This document shows positions 35,424 through 43,590 of a stretch of 64,000 nucleotides of DNA, one piece after another; the stretch's first letter is position 1, and every line of letters begins with the position of its first letter. The DNA is taken from the NCBI RefSeq assembly GCF_003253705.1, contig NZ_QKYU01000010.1:1-64000 (forward strand). Direction: 5' to 3'. A program made the position numbers and the translations under genes. This DNA is from Humitalea rosea. Its GTDB lineage: Bacteria; Pseudomonadota; Alphaproteobacteria; Acetobacterales; Acetobacteraceae. The notes below the pieces were generated by a model. It was not told the DNA's origin, searched no databases, and worked only from the letters and a program-made list of their open reading frames with translations.

Positions 35424-36392
35424 ATGTTCCGTCGTGCCTTGACCGTCGCCGCTATGGCGCTGATCGCGCTGCCGGCCGCAGCCCAGACCTACCCCAACCG
35501 CCCCATCACCATCGTCGTGCCCTTCGCCGCCGGCGGGCCGACCGATACGGTGACCCGCCTGGTCGCCGAAGCCATGTCGCGCGACATGGGCCAGTCGGTC
35601 GTGGTCGAGAATGTCGGCGGCGCCGGTGGCACGCTGGGTGCTGCGCGCGTCGCGATGGCGCGGCCGGATGGCTATACCCTGCTGCTGCACCACATCGGCA
35701 TGGCGACCACGCCGACCCTGTACCGTCGCCTGCCTTACGATGCGGTGAACGGCTTCGAGACCATCGGCATGGTCACCGAAGTGCCGATGACCATCATCGC
35801 CTCCCCCCGCTTCCCGGCCGCCACCCTGGCCGAGGCGATCGCCGTGATCCGGCGCGATGGCGACAAGATCAATCTGGCCAATGCCGGGATCGGCGCCGCC
35901 AGCCACCTCTGCGGGCTGCTGTTCCAGACCGCGCTCGGCGTGCAGATGACGACCGTCCCCTATCGCGGCACCGCGCCGGCGATCAGCGACCTGATCGGTG
36001 GCACCGTGGACCTGCTCTGCGACCAGACCACCAACACGACCGAGCAGATCCGCGGCAATACCGTGAAGGCCTTTGCCGTCACCACGCCGCAGCGCCTGCC
36101 CTCGCTGCCCGATATCCCGACCGCGAGCGAGGCCGGGCTGCCGGGCTTCGAGGTCACCGTCTGGCACGGCCTGTATGCGCCGCGCGGCACGCCGCGGCCG
36201 GTCATCGACCGGCTGTCGCAGTCCTTGCAGACGGCGCTGCGCGACGAGCGGCTGATTGCCCGCTTCGCCGACCTCGGCACCGCCCCGGTGACGCAGGCCC
36301 AGGCGACGCCGGATGCGCATCGCGCCTTCTGGCAGGCCGATATCGCCAAGTGGCGCCCGATCATCCAGGCCGCCGGCGCCTACGCGGACTAA
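35424..36392 (+). CDS. Bug family tripartite tricarboxylate transporter substrate-binding protein
   Basis: A 322-residue periplasmic binding protein of the TctC/Bug family: signal peptide at residues 1-20 (AAAQ site), then YPNRPITIVVPFAAGGPTD (ligand loop), NVGGAGGTLGAARVA and PDGYTLLL, all signature segments. These proteins bind carboxylates and feed TctAB transporters or signalling systems; many are orphans, as here, since no tctA or tctB is nearby. GGAGGAAG before ATG 35424 is a strong start. A hairpin at 36400-36433 ends the transcript. Confidence 0.93.
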   Translation: MFRRALTVAAMALIALPAAAQTYPNRPITIVVPFAAGGPTDTVTRLVAEAMSRDMGQSVVVENVGGAGGTLGAARVAMARPDGYTLLLHHIGMATTPTLYRRLPYDAVNGFETIGMVTEVPMTIIASPRFPAATLAEAIAVIRRDGDKINLANAGIGAASHLCGLLFQTALGVQMTTVPYRGTAPAISDLIGGTVDLLCDQTTNTTEQIRGNTVKAFAVTTPQRLPSLPDIPTASEAGLPGFEVTVWHGLYAPRGTPRPVIDRLSQSLQTALRDERLIARFADLGTAPVTQAQATPDAHRAFWQADIAKWRPIIQAAGAYAD

Positions 36393-36399
36393 TGCGATC

Positions 36400-36433
36400 G
36401 CGGCAGGTGGCCCCGTTCGGGGCTACCTGCCGC
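36400..36433. terminator. bidirectional 15-bp hairpin between Bug gene and xdhB
   Basis: A 15-bp stem (GCGGCAGGTGGCCCC paired with 36419-36433, one G-T pair) with a GTTC tetraloop starts 7 bases after the Bug-gene stop. Its right arm includes the last codons and TAG stop of the convergent xanthine dehydrogenase gene. No T tract, but the stem is very stable in both directions. Confidence 0.65.
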
Positions 36434-38693
36434 CCGCGCGGATCGCCGCCAGCAGCCGCTCGGGGCTCGCCGGCAGATCGAGGCTGACCGCCCCGGTCGC
36501 ATCGCACAGCGCATTCCACACCGCCGTCGCCAGCATCAACGGCGGCTCGCCCACCGCCTTGCTGCGGAAGATGGTCTCGGCGCGCGCCGGGCTGCCCTCC
36601 AGAATCCTGGTCACGAACACCGGCGGCACATCGCGGGAGCCGGGGATCTTGTAGGTGCTGGGCCCGAGGCTCCGCAGCCGCCCCGTCCGGTCCCAATACA
36701 GCTCCTCGCTGGTCATCCAGCCCATGCCCTGGATGAAGGCGCCCTCGATCTGGCCGCGATCCACCGCCGGGTTCAGGCTTCGCCCGCAATCCTGCACCAG
36801 CCAGGCGCCGAGGCAGCGGTGCTCCCCGGTCAGCCGATCCACCACCACCTCCGCGACCGAGGCGCCGTAGGAGAAGTAGAAGAACGGCTTTCCCCGCATC
36901 GCCACCGGGTCCCAATGGATATCCGGCGTCTTGTAGAATCCCGTCGCCGAGAGCGAGACTCGCCGCCGGATGCAGGCATGGGCCAATTCGCCAAAACTCA
37001 TCTGGCGGTTGCCGCCGGCGCGGACCATGCCGTCCTCGAAGCCGATCTCGCCCGCCTCAACCGCCCAGATTTCGGCCGCGACCCCGGCCATGCGCTCGCG
37101 GATCGCGCTGGCCGCCAGATGCGCCGCCCAGCCGTTGAGATCGCTGCCGGTGCTGGCGGCCGTGGGCGAGGTGTTCGGCACCTCCCCCGTGCTGGTCGCG
37201 GTGATGCGGATCCGCTCGACCGGCACGCCGAAGGCGCTGGCGACCACCTGGGCGACCTTGATGAACAGCCCCTGCCCCATCTCGGTGCCGCCATGGTTCA
37301 GCCGGATCGAGCCATCCTCATAGACATGCACCAGCGCCCCCGCCTGGTTCATATGCATCACCCCAAACGAGATGCCGAAGGCCAGAGCGAAGCTGCCGAG
37401 CCCTTTTCGGAGGGTCGGATGTTCGGCGTTGAAGGCGGCGATCGCCGCCCGCCGCTCCACCCAGCCGCTTGCCGCCAGCGCCTCGGCGTGGACGCGGCGG
37501 ATCAGCTTGCCATCCAGCGCCTGGCCATAGGGGGTTTCGTCGCCATTCTCCCCGCCGGCCATGTTTTTTGCGCGCACGGTCTCGACATCCAGGCCGGTCG
37601 CGGCGGCGATACTGCGAAAAATCTCCTCCATCAGCAGCACGCCCTGCGGCCCACCAAAACCGCGAAAGGCGGTGTTGCTGACGGTATTGGTCTTGCAGCC
37701 CAGCGCCTCGATCCGCAGCGCCGGCACGTCATAGGCATTCAGCGCATGGGTGATGGCGCGGAACACCACCCCCGGCGTCATATCCAGCGAATGCCCGCCA
37801 TCGGCGGCCAGCAGCGCCTCCAGCGCCGCGATCCGCCCCGTGGCGTCAAAGCCCGCGGTCCAGCGGAACAGGAAGGGGTGGCGCTTGCCGGTGGCCGCCA
37901 TGTCCGCCTTCCGGGTCAGACGCAGCTTCACCGGCCGCCCGGTGGCATGGGCGGCCAGTGCTGCGGCGGCGGCGACCCAGGAGGCATTGCTCTCCTTGCC
38001 GCCAAAGGCCCCGCCCATGCGCCGGCATTGCACGGTGATGCGGTTCTGCGCGCAGCCGAGCACGCGGGCGATGATGTGCTGCACCTCGGTCGGGTGCTGG
38101 GTGCTGGAGAGCACCAGGAGGTCGCCATCCTCGCCGGGGGTGGCGATGGCGATCTGCCCCTCCAGATAGAAATGCTCCTGGCCGCCGCAGCGGAAGCTGC
38201 CGCTGGCGGTCAGGGGCGCCTGCGCCATCCCCGCCACGACATCGCCCCGCGCCAGCACCTGGGGCGGCATCAGCAGGCTGCGGGCCGCGACCGCCTCGGC
38301 CAGCTCCAGCACCGGCGGCAGGGCGTGGATGACGGGCGTAATGGCCGCGGCCCCGGCCAAAGCGGCATCGCGATCCGTCGCCACCACCAGCGCCATCGCC
38401 TGGCCCCAATGCTCGACGAGGTGCTCGGCAAAGAGCGGCTCCTGCGCGGCGCCGCTGGCCGAGATGTCGTTGCGCCCCGGCGCATCGCCCGGCCCGAATA
38501 CCGCGACCACGCCGGGCAGCGCCAAGGCGGGGGCCGGGTCCAGCGCCTCGATCCGTCCATGCGCGACCGGGCTCAGCACCAGCGCGCCATGCAGCAGCCC
38601 CGGCACCTCGGGCAGATCGTCGATGAAACCGGCCTCGCCGGTCGCGTGCCGCAATGCGCTGTCCTGTCGCAGCGCCGCCCCCATCCCGTCCAT
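36423..38693 (-). CDS. xdhB: xanthine dehydrogenase molybdopterin-binding subunit
   Basis: A 756-residue large subunit of a molybdenum hydroxylase (xanthine to urate). Seen are VGEPP-type substrate elements (KAVGEPPLMLATAVWNAL near 720), GGAFGGKESNASW (about 260), FRGFGGPQGVLLMEE (about 370) and NHGGTEMGQGLFIKV (about 490), which place Moco and the active-site Glu in the family. ATG 38693 shares one base with the xdhA stop; an upstream ATG lies within xdhA. xdhC and purine deaminase genes are not adjacent. The 3' end is folded into the convergent terminator. Confidence 0.93.
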   Translation of the reverse strand: MDGMGAALRQDSALRHATGEAGFIDDLPEVPGLLHGALVLSPVAHGRIEALDPAPALALPGVVAVFGPGDAPGRNDISASGAAQEPLFAEHLVEHWGQAMALVVATDRDAALAGAAAITPVIHALPPVLELAEAVAARSLLMPPQVLARGDVVAGMAQAPLTASGSFRCGGQEHFYLEGQIAIATPGEDGDLLVLSSTQHPTEVQHIIARVLGCAQNRITVQCRRMGGAFGGKESNASWVAAAAALAAHATGRPVKLRLTRKADMAATGKRHPFLFRWTAGFDATGRIAALEALLAADGGHSLDMTPGVVFRAITHALNAYDVPALRIEALGCKTNTVSNTAFRGFGGPQGVLLMEEIFRSIAAATGLDVETVRAKNMAGGENGDETPYGQALDGKLIRRVHAEALAASGWVERRAAIAAFNAEHPTLRKGLGSFALAFGISFGVMHMNQAGALVHVYEDGSIRLNHGGTEMGQGLFIKVAQVVASAFGVPVERIRITATSTGEVPNTSPTAASTGSDLNGWAAHLAASAIRERMAGVAAEIWAVEAGEIGFEDGMVRAGGNRQMSFGELAHACIRRRVSLSATGFYKTPDIHWDPVAMRGKPFFYFSYGASVAEVVVDRLTGEHRCLGAWLVQDCGRSLNPAVDRGQIEGAFIQGMGWMTSEELYWDRTGRLRSLGPSTYKIPGSRDVPPVFVTRILEGSPARAETIFRSKAVGEPPLMLATAVWNALCDATGAVSLDLPASPERLLAAIRAGGR

Positions 38694-40093
38694 CACAGCG
38701 CCTCCATCGGCTCGACATCGGGGCGCGTGGCGCGCCACCAGACCCGTTCCAGCAGCCCCGCCGCGGCGGCCCGGCGCCAGGCGCCGCTGCCGCGCAGATC
38801 GTCCAGCGGCGCGATGTCGCGGTCCAGCATCCGCGCGGCGGCGCGCACCGTCTCCAGCGACCAGGGCGCGCCCATCAGCACGTGCTCGGCGGCGGTGGCG
38901 CGCAGCACCCGCGGGCCCACGCCGCCCAACGCCACCCGCGCCGCGCGGATGCGGCCCTCCACCACCCGCAGCCAGGCCGAAAGCCCAACAGCGGTGATGT
39001 CCTGGTCATGGCGCCGGGACAGCTTCTCCATCGCCACCACATCGCCGGGCCCGGCGCGGGGAATGATGACCTCGGTGACCACCTCGTCGGGCGCCAGGGC
39101 GTTGGTGCGATAGCCGGTCAGGAAGGCCTCCACCGCCATCCGCCGCGTGGCGCAGAGCGAGGCGATGGTGACCTCCGCCCCCAGCGCCACCAGCGGCGGC
39201 AGCATGTCGCCGATTGGCGAGGCCGTACCGAGATTGCCCCCGAGCGTGCCCAGGCCCCGGATCTGCGCGCTGCCAAGCCGCGCCAGCAGCCGCGCGAAGG
39301 GGGCCGCGATCGGATCATCCAGCCCCCGCAAGGCGGCGAGCAGGCGGTGATACGGCACGGCGGCGCCGATGCGGATGCCATGCGCGTCGATGTGCAGCGC
39401 CTGAAGCTCCGGCACCGCGAGCAGGCAGATGACCTCGGGCGGGCGTTCGCGATGCTCCGACACGCGCAGCCCGAGGTCGGTACCGCCGGCGAGCAGCCAG
39501 GCGTCGGGATGCGCCGCGCGCAGCGACAGCAGCGCATGCAGCCCGCGCGGCAGATGGAAGGCCTGGCCCGGCGCGTGGAAGCAGGCAGCCGTGCTGGCTG
39601 GCACCGGGGCGGGGGTCGCGACCTCCCGTGGCATCGCCGCCATCGCCGCGACGATGGGCCGGTAGCCGGTGCAGCGGCAGAGATTCCCCGCCAGCGCCTC
39701 ATGCGGATCGCCATCCCCGGTCACGGCAGCCCAGGCCGACATGACGATGCCGGGCGTGCAGAAGCCGCATTGGGTGCCGTCATGTTCAGCCAGGATACGG
39801 GCGACGGGATGCGGGCCGCCCGCCGCGTCGCGCAGCCCCTCGACGGTGCGGATCGCGCGACCATGCATCTGGCCGAGGAGGGTGAGGCAGGCGTTGATCG
39901 GCACGCGGGCGCCGTCCGGCTCCTCCAGCGCCACGGTGCAGGCGCCGCAATCGCCCTCGGCGCAGCCCTCCTTGGTGCCACGCAGCCCGGCGGGGCCGCG
40001 CAGCCAGTCGAGCAGGCTACTCGCGGCGGAGGTCGTGGGCGGGAGCACCACCACCTGGCCGTTCAGGCAAAAGCTGATCTGTTCTGAAGCCAT
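38693..40093 (-). CDS. xdhA: xanthine dehydrogenase small subunit (2Fe-2S and FAD)
   Basis: A 466-residue subunit that carries electrons from Moco to NAD. The first [2Fe-2S] domain has Cys44, Cys49, Cys52 (GTKEGCAEGDCGAC) and Cys69. The second has CGFCTPGIV and CRCTGYRPI (about residues 105-145). A CO_dh-type FAD domain follows (LLAGGTDLGLRV about 200, TLGGNLGTASPIGD about 290). It is the first gene of the xdhAB pair; ATG 40093 begins a product with normal family opening FCLNGQVV. Confidence 0.93.
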   Translation of the reverse strand: MASEQISFCLNGQVVVLPPTTSAASSLLDWLRGPAGLRGTKEGCAEGDCGACTVALEEPDGARVPINACLTLLGQMHGRAIRTVEGLRDAAGGPHPVARILAEHDGTQCGFCTPGIVMSAWAAVTGDGDPHEALAGNLCRCTGYRPIVAAMAAMPREVATPAPVPASTAACFHAPGQAFHLPRGLHALLSLRAAHPDAWLLAGGTDLGLRVSEHRERPPEVICLLAVPELQALHIDAHGIRIGAAVPYHRLLAALRGLDDPIAAPFARLLARLGSAQIRGLGTLGGNLGTASPIGDMLPPLVALGAEVTIASLCATRRMAVEAFLTGYRTNALAPDEVVTEVIIPRAGPGDVVAMEKLSRRHDQDITAVGLSAWLRVVEGRIRAARVALGGVGPRVLRATAAEHVLMGAPWSLETVRAAARMLDRDIAPLDDLRGSGAWRRAAAAGLLERVWWRATRPDVEPMEAL

Positions 40094-40146
40094 CCCCGAT
40101 CATCGGCAAAGCCCGTGCCGCGAACAAGCGGCATGGGCCATGTCGG

Positions 40147-40548
40147 TCAACGGGGGCGACGGCCGATGATGCCGGCGATGACGCGGCCGATCGCAAAGGC
40201 CTGAATCAGGGCCGGCGGCACCAGCGAGGTCGCGGCCCCGGACAAGGCCAGATCCCGCACGGCCCGGGCCTCCTGCTCCATCTGCGTTTCGCTCCCGCGG
40301 CTTGCCACCAGCCCGCAAACCAGCGCGAGCACGGCGTCGAACCCGGCCAGAACCGCCGCACGGGGCACCGGCATCAGCGAAGGGGCCAGCGCATGCCATG
40401 CCAAAAGATGCAGGACCGCGAAACAGGCAATGCCCGCCACCGCGGCCACAGCGCCGAAAACGGCTCTGCGACCCCAGCGACGGGCACCAAGGCTGATCCG
40501 CGCGCCTTCCGCCTCCAGCGCAATCGCCGCAAGCCTCACAGCGCGCAT
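40147..40548 (-). CDS. Holin-X-like (phage holin superfamily III-like) membrane protein
   Basis: A 133-residue protein with two membrane helices (about residues 30-52 and 62-82), a charged stretch rich in Gln and Glu, then a hydrophobic end (SLVPPALIQAFAIGRVIAGIIG). The build matches the small Holin-X/DUF1469-type proteins that occur beside DUF883 genes in Proteobacteria; the name does not imply phage origin. It starts 4 bases after the DUF883 stop and should share its promoter. Together they look like envelope stress proteins of the general stress regulon. Confidence 0.6.
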   Translation of the reverse strand: MRAVRLAAIALEAEGARISLGARRWGRRAVFGAVAAVAGIACFAVLHLLAWHALAPSLMPVPRAAVLAGFDAVLALVCGLVASRGSETQMEQEARAVRDLALSGAATSLVPPALIQAFAIGRVIAGIIGRRPR

Positions 40549-40552
40549 CGGC

Positions 40553-40819
40553 TCAGCGTCCGATGATGCGGGCGGCGACGAAACCCGCCACGGCCGCAAG
40601 GGCGACCGAGGTCAGCGGACGGTTGCGGACATGGGCGGCGAGGGTATCGGCCTCGGCCTTGGCGCGGCCATAGACGTCCTCGGCCTTGGCCTGGACCGCA
40701 TCGGCCGCGCCGGCCAGCGCCGGTGTCACCTGCTCATCCATCACGGTCTCGACCTTGCGGCGCAGCCCGGCGACGGTCTGTTCGGCGGCATCGATGGCAC
40801 GTCCGGTGGTGGTTCCCAT
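40553..40819 (-). CDS. DUF883/ElaB-YqjD family protein
   Basis: An 88-residue protein with a long amphipathic helix (residues about 5-62, AEQTVAGLRRKVETVMDEQ) and a C-terminal membrane anchor RPLTSVALAAVAGFVAARIIG, the standard plan of the ElaB/YqjD/DUF883 family. E. coli members bind ribosomes at the inner membrane in stationary phase. A candidate EcfG-type promoter lies 35-59 bases upstream of the start codon. It is followed by the Holin-X-like gene. Confidence 0.8.
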   Translation of the reverse strand: MGTTTGRAIDAAEQTVAGLRRKVETVMDEQVTPALAGAADAVQAKAEDVYGRAKAEADTLAAHVRNRPLTSVALAAVAGFVAARIIGR

Positions 40820-40853
40820 GGGTTTGGTCCTTCAAGCGTTGCGATGACGGGAA

Positions 40854-40878
40854 AACGTGGAGGCGGTGGTCAGGTTGC
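40854..40878 (-). promoter_or_regulatory. candidate sigma-EcfG promoter for DUF883 operon
   Basis: On the minus strand GCAAC (complement of 40874-40878), 16 bases, then CGTT (complement of 40854-40857). EcfG promoters in alphaproteobacteria read GGAAC-N16/17-CGTT; one base differs. The -10 lies 35 bases before ATG 40819. Confidence 0.55.
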
Positions 40879-40891
40879 ATCGCTTCTAACC

Positions 40892-40917
40892 GAAACCCCG
40901 ATCCGATGCACCGCGTT
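40892..40917 (+). promoter_or_regulatory. candidate sigma-EcfG promoter for PRC-barrel gene
   Basis: GAAAC (40892-40896), 17 bases, CGTT (40914-40917), one base from the GGAAC-N16/17-CGTT consensus. It lies 51 bases before ATG 40968 and diverges from the DUF883 promoter candidate. Confidence 0.55.
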
Positions 40918-40967
40918 GCAGCGGCATGCCGCATCAAGTGGCAGCTCAACGGATAAGGATTGCTTCC

Positions 40968-41366
40968 ATGCGCGCGCGCATCACGACACTCATCCTCCTC
41001 GGCACCCTGGCCACGGTCCCGGCGATGGCCCAGACCGCCACGACGCCGCAGAGAAACACGCCCGCGGGCCTGGTCACGGTGGATGCCATCCGGCTGACCG
41101 GTGGCCTGCGTGCCAGCCGCATCATCGGCGCGGCGGTCAGCAACCCCTCGGATGAACGGATCGGCTCGGTCGAGGATCTGGTGGTGACCCAGCAGGACCG
41201 GGTGCTGGTGGCGATCATCCAGGTCGGCGGGTTCCTCGGCCTCGGCGGCAAGCTGGTCGCGATCCCGTTCAGCGATCTGCGCATCGCCCCCGACAACAAG
41301 GTGACCCTGGCGGGCGCCACCAAGGAGTCCCTGCGCGCGCTGCCGGCCTTCACCTTCGGCAATTGA
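40968..41366 (+). CDS. secreted PRC-barrel domain protein
   Basis: A 132-residue exported protein: signal peptide at residues 1-22 (AMAQ site), then a PRC-barrel domain of about 75 residues (LRASRIIGAAVSNPSDERIGSVEDLVV, then KLVAIPFSDLRI). PRC barrels mediate protein contacts; periplasmic single-domain forms are common in stress regulons of alphaproteobacteria, but the function is unknown. It lies in the stress island, has an EcfG-type promoter candidate and ends at a strong intrinsic terminator. Confidence 0.82.
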   Translation: MRARITTLILLGTLATVPAMAQTATTPQRNTPAGLVTVDAIRLTGGLRASRIIGAAVSNPSDERIGSVEDLVVTQQDRVLVAIIQVGGFLGLGGKLVAIPFSDLRIAPDNKVTLAGATKESLRALPAFTFGN

Positions 41367-41376
41367 GGCCAAACGA

Positions 41377-41403
41377 AAGGGGGGCCGAAGCCCCCCTTTT
41401 TTT
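41377..41403 (+). terminator. intrinsic terminator after PRC-barrel gene
   Basis: A 10-bp stem AAAGGGGGGC/GCCCCCCTTT with loop CGAA, run into seven Ts in total. This is the clearest rho-independent terminator of the window and also faces the convergent small-lipoprotein gene. Confidence 0.93.
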
Positions 41404-41421
41404 GTGCATGTTCCGCTGGGA

Positions 41422-41616
41422 TCAGTTCGTGGCGCGGTCGATGGCCCGGCCCGCGCGTTCCACCGGCCCGCTCGGCGGATCGACCGCGTCGCGCAGGTTC
41501 TCGCCGGCGCGGTCCAGGCTGCGGCCGGCACGTTCGGCGGGCCCTTCCTCCTTGCAGGCCATCAGGGGAAGGGTGAGCGTCAGGACGCAAAGGGCGGCAC
41601 GCAGGCTGGGGGTCAT
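41422..41616 (-). CDS. small entericidin-like lipoprotein
   Basis: A 64-residue protein: signal with lipobox LTLPLMAC (Cys21), mature part of 44 residues with two similar amphipathic segments (ERAGRSLDRAGENLRDA and ERAGRAIDRATN). The layout recalls entericidin-type stress lipoproteins, though sequence similarity is weak. CAGGAG lies 9 bases before ATG 41616. An EcfG-type promoter candidate lies 31 bases upstream, inside the 3' end of the histidine kinase gene, so it can be made independently of the kinase. Confidence 0.72.
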   Translation of the reverse strand: MTPSLRAALCVLTLTLPLMACKEEGPAERAGRSLDRAGENLRDAVDPPSGPVERAGRAIDRATN

Positions 41617-41645
41617 GAGGCGGGACTCCTGTTGATGTCCTGGCC

Positions 41646-43346
41646 TTAACGCTCCAGCGGCCGAGCCGTTGCCTCCCGTAAAGGAAACCTTACCGTAAGG
41701 CTTGTACCCGGCGGACCGCCCCATTCCGGCCGGCCGCCCAAGGCCGCCGCGAAGCCTTCGATCAAGGTCAGTCCGATCCCCGACGTCGGATCTCCCTCCC
41801 GGCCCACCCCATCATCGGTGACCGCCAGGGTCACGATGCCTTCGACCAGATGCACCGACACCCGGACGACGCCGCCACGCCCGTGGGGGAAGGCATGGCG
41901 CAGGGCATTCATCAGGCATTCGGTCACCAGCAGGGCCAGGGACACGGCCTGGTCCGCCAGCACCTCCATGTCCTGCACGTCCAGCTCAAGGTGGATGCGA
42001 CCGGGGCGCAGCTCTCCCGCCGCGGCGAAGAGCTGCGGGCCAAGCTCCGCAAGAAAGGCGCTGATCCCCACCGCCTCGATCTGCGGCCGGGCGTAGAGAT
42101 GGCGATGCAGCGTCGCCAGGGCCCGCACCCGGTCGCGCGCCATGGCCAGAGCGGCCTCCGATGCCACATCCGGCGCCCGCGCCGCCTGCAGGGTCAGCAA
42201 GGAGGCGATGACCTGGATGTTGTTTTTCACACGGTGGTGCATTTCCGCGATGACGAGGTCGTTCTGCGCCAAGGCGGCCTGAAGCTCGTTCGAGCGCTTC
42301 GTCAGCGATTCCACCACCTGGCCGAAGGCGGCTCCGACCGCCTCGACTTCCAGCGGTGCCGACCAGCCGCGCGCCGGACGGAACGGCTCACCCGGACGCC
42401 AGCTCCGCACCCGTTGCGAAAGCGCCCGCAAGGGGCGCGAAATGGCAAGCTCGGAGCCGAGGATGATGGCCGCCAGACAGACGGCGAGGAAGACCGCGAG
42501 TTCCCCAAGCCGCTGCATCAAGGCGATCCAGGCGCCTTCGGCGATCGGGGCGTTCGACATGCCGACCAGCAGTCGCAGATCGGGGTCGAGCGCCAGGGTC
42601 GCGAAGGCGTGCGGCACACCGTTACGCGATGGCAGATCGGCGGCCGCGGTCCCGGCCGCGATCAGCCGCTCCAGCGCCGCCGGGGCCGGCAGGTTGTCCG
42701 GCGGCGCCTGCGTCACCGCAAGCAGCCCGCCCTGGCCGTCCAGCAGCCAGATGTCATGCGGCTGGGTGCCCTCGGGCGTGCGGCGCAGAAACGCATCGAG
42801 CCGAAGGCCCGCCGCGATAATGCCCTTGATCTCGCCATCCTCAATGATCGGTGCGGCGCCGACGATCACCGGCTGGCCGGAGACCTCGCCAATCTTGAAG
42901 GCGCCGAGGGCAAAGCTCTGCGCCCGGCGGGCGGCCGTGACGTAATCCAACTCCGCATAGGTGCCGGCCCCGGCCACGGGAAGGGCGGAGCAGGTGATGC
43001 GCCCCGTTGCGTTCAGCGCCCAGATATTCGTGTAGCGATCCGGAAAATTCGCCTGGAGGCGGCGCAGCTCGCCATCGCATCGCACGTCGCCAAGGGCGTC
43101 CGCGCCGGCGATCCCCAGGACCATGCCGCGCAACCCCGCGAGCGCGGTCGCATGGCGCCCGGCTGCCGCCTCACGCAGCAACTCAACCATCCGCAGGCTG
43201 GAGGACAGGTCGCGGTCATAGGCGAGCAGCGCATTCGCTCCGGCAATGCCGATCACCGGCGTCCCGGCGACAAGAACGAGAGCCAGAAGCCGTCCGCGCA
43301 CCCCAGACAAGAACCGCGGCAGGTGGGCCTGCCGCGCGCTGGTCAT
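41646..43346 (-). CDS. membrane sensor histidine kinase (HisKA_2 type, PhyK-like)
   Basis: A 566-residue kinase with a membrane helix near residues 18-40, a periplasmic Cache-like sensor (about 45-270), a second helix (about 280-300) and a HAMP-like linker. The dimerisation domain is HisKA_2 with EMHHRVKNNIQVIASL (phosphoacceptor His370 or 371), then an HATPase domain (VTDDGVGREGDP, then SGIGLTLIEGF). HisKA_2/HWE kinases next to nepR-ecfG-phyR typically phosphorylate PhyR. GTG 43367 is an alternative start. The gene follows nepR on the same strand. Confidence 0.9.
   Translation of the reverse strand: MTSARQAHLPRFLSGVRGRLLALVLVAGTPVIGIAGANALLAYDRDLSSSLRMVELLREAAAGRHATALAGLRGMVLGIAGADALGDVRCDGELRRLQANFPDRYTNIWALNATGRITCSALPVAGAGTYAELDYVTAARRAQSFALGAFKIGEVSGQPVIVGAAPIIEDGEIKGIIAAGLRLDAFLRRTPEGTQPHDIWLLDGQGGLLAVTQAPPDNLPAPAALERLIAAGTAAADLPSRNGVPHAFATLALDPDLRLLVGMSNAPIAEGAWIALMQRLGELAVFLAVCLAAIILGSELAISRPLRALSQRVRSWRPGEPFRPARGWSAPLEVEAVGAAFGQVVESLTKRSNELQAALAQNDLVIAEMHHRVKNNIQVIASLLTLQAARAPDVASEAALAMARDRVRALATLHRHLYARPQIEAVGISAFLAELGPQLFAAAGELRPGRIHLELDVQDMEVLADQAVSLALLVTECLMNALRHAFPHGRGGVVRVSVHLVEGIVTLAVTDDGVGREGDPTSGIGLTLIEGFAAALGGRPEWGGPPGTSLTVRFPLREATARPLER
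41648..41672 (-). promoter_or_regulatory. candidate sigma-EcfG promoter for small lipoprotein
   Basis: On the minus strand GCAAC (complement of 41668-41672), 16 bases, CGTT (complement of 41648-41651). It is the same sequence and spacing as the DUF883 promoter candidate and lies within the last codons of the kinase gene. Confidence 0.55.
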
Positions 43347-43386
43347 CTGGCGCTGCCCATCGGGCACCTCAGCCAGTCCGGTCGGA

Positions 43387-43590
43387 TCACTTCCGGCGAT
43401 CCTCCTCGATCAGGCGCAGCAGTTCAGGTGGGATGGGCTCCTGGGCGACGTCGTCGAACATGGCGTGCAGTCCGCGCTCCAGCCAAAGATCGAAGGCCGC
43501 ATCGGGCAGGGCCTTGCGGCCTCGTCCGGTCATGTTGCCTCCGGCCTTTGTCTGGCCCCAGTCAGGCGGCTTGTCATTAGATCGATCCAT
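43387..43590 (-). CDS. nepR: anti-sigma factor NepR
   Basis: A 67-residue NepR. The conserved core is FDLWLERGLHAMFDDVAQEPIPPELLRLIEE (residues 33-63 in two pieces), the two helices that clamp EcfG in unstressed cells. The N-terminal arm is Gly/Lys/Pro-rich and probably disordered. The ATG overlaps the ecfG stop (ATGA), giving near-equal synthesis of sigma and anti-sigma. On stress, phosphorylated PhyR binds NepR and frees EcfG. Confidence 0.88.
   Translation of the reverse strand: MDRSNDKPPDWGQTKAGGNMTGRGRKALPDAAFDLWLERGLHAMFDDVAQEPIPPELLRLIEEDRRK

Noticed and set aside
40147-40548. Holin-like protein as evidence of a prophage
   Set aside because: It pairs with a DUF883 gene and a stress promoter candidate; no phage structural, lysis or integrase gene is near.
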